5,130 nucleotides of DNA from Flavobacteriales bacterium (GTDB lineage Bacteria; Bacteroidota; Bacteroidia; Flavobacteriales; BACL11). Both the position numbers and the translations under genes were made by a program. Numbering within the stretch: position 1 is the stretch's first letter; every line of letters begins with the position of its first letter. Below, piece after piece: positions 4,548-5,130 of this stretch. The DNA is taken from positions 1 through 5,130 of the forward strand of contig PAKE01000043.1 in NCBI GenBank assembly GCA_002710495.1, written 5' to 3'. The notes beneath the pieces are model-generated. The model saw nothing but the letters and a program-made list of their open reading frames with translations, did not search any database and was not told the DNA's origin.

Positions 4548-5003
4548 ATGAACGAATATAATAGTACCAAAATTTTTGATGGATATAGCACTGCATTTAG
4601 ACAATGGAAAGCTAAACATTCTCACTGTCAATATATACATGGTTACGCAATGAAGTTTAAAGTTACCTTTATAGGAAATCTAAGCGAATTAAACTGGGTT
4701 TGTGATTTTGGCTCATTTAAAAGAAATGGAATAAAGGAACACATGAGCTACATGTTTGACCATACAACAATAGTTGCAGAAGATGATCCACAGTTATCAA
4801 TGTTTAGAAAACTCTCAGAAGAAAATTTAATACAACTAAGAGTATTAGATGGGGTTGGATGCGAAAAATTTGCCACTTACGTTTACAATTACATAAACAA
4901 TATAATATTTATGGAGACAAAAGGAAGAGTTAAAGTACTAACTGTTGAATGTTATGAAGGAGGTACAAATAATTCAGCAATATATAAACCTCTAACAAAA
5001 TAA
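4548..5003 (+). CDS. QueD-like 6-carboxytetrahydropterin synthase homologue, variant zinc site
   Basis: A 151-residue cytoplasmic member of the PTPS/QueD family (COG0720). Canonical QueD makes 6-carboxytetrahydropterin from dihydroneopterin triphosphate for queuosine and other 7-deazapurines. Catalytic-type residues are present: C27 (HSHCQYIHG), D71-H72 (MFDHTTIV) and E106 (VGCEKFA), and the end ECYEGGTNNSAIY matches the family's last strand. The zinc ligands are altered: the usual AAH reads TAF (F17) and the usual HGH reads HGY (H31, Y33), so one of three histidines remains, though H24 and H26 lie close by. The FDGYSTAFRQW and DDPQL forms recall a divergent clade known to me from marine bacteria and phages, where I believe the same substitutions occur. 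The enzyme activity is therefore uncertain. The next gene starts 10 bases downstream, indicating an operon. Confidence 0.85.
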   Translation: MNEYNSTKIFDGYSTAFRQWKAKHSHCQYIHGYAMKFKVTFIGNLSELNWVCDFGSFKRNGIKEHMSYMFDHTTIVAEDDPQLSMFRKLSEENLIQLRVLDGVGCEKFATYVYNYINNIIFMETKGRVKVLTVECYEGGTNNSAIYKPLTK

Positions 5004-5013
5004 TGGGATAAAT

Positions 5014-5130
5014 ATGAATAAAAAAAATGACAAAAAATATGAATGGATTGGAGATGCTGAATCTACTATAGAAGCTCCTAACAACAATCACTCTGAAAGG
5101 TACTATGAACCGAATAGAAACTTTGACACT
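5014..5130 (+). CDS. N-terminal part of an unidentified protein (partial)
   Basis: An open frame begins at ATG 5014, 10 bases after the stop of the queD-like gene, and continues without a stop to the window end (39 codons). The visible residues are hydrophilic (MNKKNDKKYEWIGDAESTIE, then Asn-rich NNN and YYEPNRNFDT), with no signal peptide or membrane segment. I do not recognise it. The position suggests cotranscription with the queD-like gene, and a queuosine or deazapurine enzyme (QueE, QueC, FolE) would be the natural expectation. The visible residues contain no motif of any of these, such as the radical-SAM CxxxCxxC, which could lie beyond the edge. Confidence 0.65.
   Translation, partial: MNKKNDKKYEWIGDAESTIEAPNNNHSERYYEPNRNFDT

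Noticed and set aside
1..5130. CRISPR array, riboswitch or complete defence system
   Set aside because: No regularly spaced repeats and no recognisable aptamer before any gene (leaders are very short). None of the recognised genes belongs to a defence family I know.

Overview
The window looks like chromosomal DNA of a low-GC member of the Bacteroidota. Four things point there: strongly AT-rich sequence, the absence of classical Shine-Dalgarno sites before most genes, TAnnTTTG (-7 type) promoter elements a few bases upstream of several start codons, and protein families typical of that phylum (RhlE-type helicase, UvsE with a HYSES motif, DoxX-like membrane proteins). The genus cannot be told from the sequence.

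Layout. Bases 1-140 hold the last 45 codons of an unidentified plus-strand gene. It converges on a minus-strand tRNA-Ser(UGA) (216-300), which is followed by a clear intrinsic terminator and a second hairpin. Bases 301-670 carry no gene I can support, but contain a tRNA promoter, a perfect 12-bp inverted repeat and the first copy of a 43-bp direct repeat. A 75-residue AT-hook-like protein (minus, 671-898) and an RhlE-type DEAD-box RNA helicase (plus, 984-2246) diverge from a highly symmetric promoter region. Downstream of the helicase are a GC-rich REP-like patch, the second copy of the 43-bp repeat, and a DoxX-like gene broken by one in-frame stop (2427-2777).

A minus-strand gene train, 4450 down to 2807, encodes two tiny membrane proteins, the UV-damage endonuclease UvsE, and an intact DoxX-like membrane protein that meets the broken one tail to tail. 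From 4548, on the plus strand, a QueD-like (COG0720) protein with altered zinc ligands starts a probable operon; the next gene, from 5014, runs off the window and is not recognisable from its 39 visible residues.

How it fits together. The genes look like housekeeping and stress functions: RNA remodelling, UV repair, tRNA, pterin or deazapurine chemistry. I see no complete mobile element, CRISPR array or obvious defence system. The best-supported oddities are the single-stop DoxX pseudogene beside its intact relative, the variant QueD, the mirror-image promoters (TAnnTTTG, T, A-tract, ATG) at 4450/4548, and the symmetric divergent promoter at 903-955.
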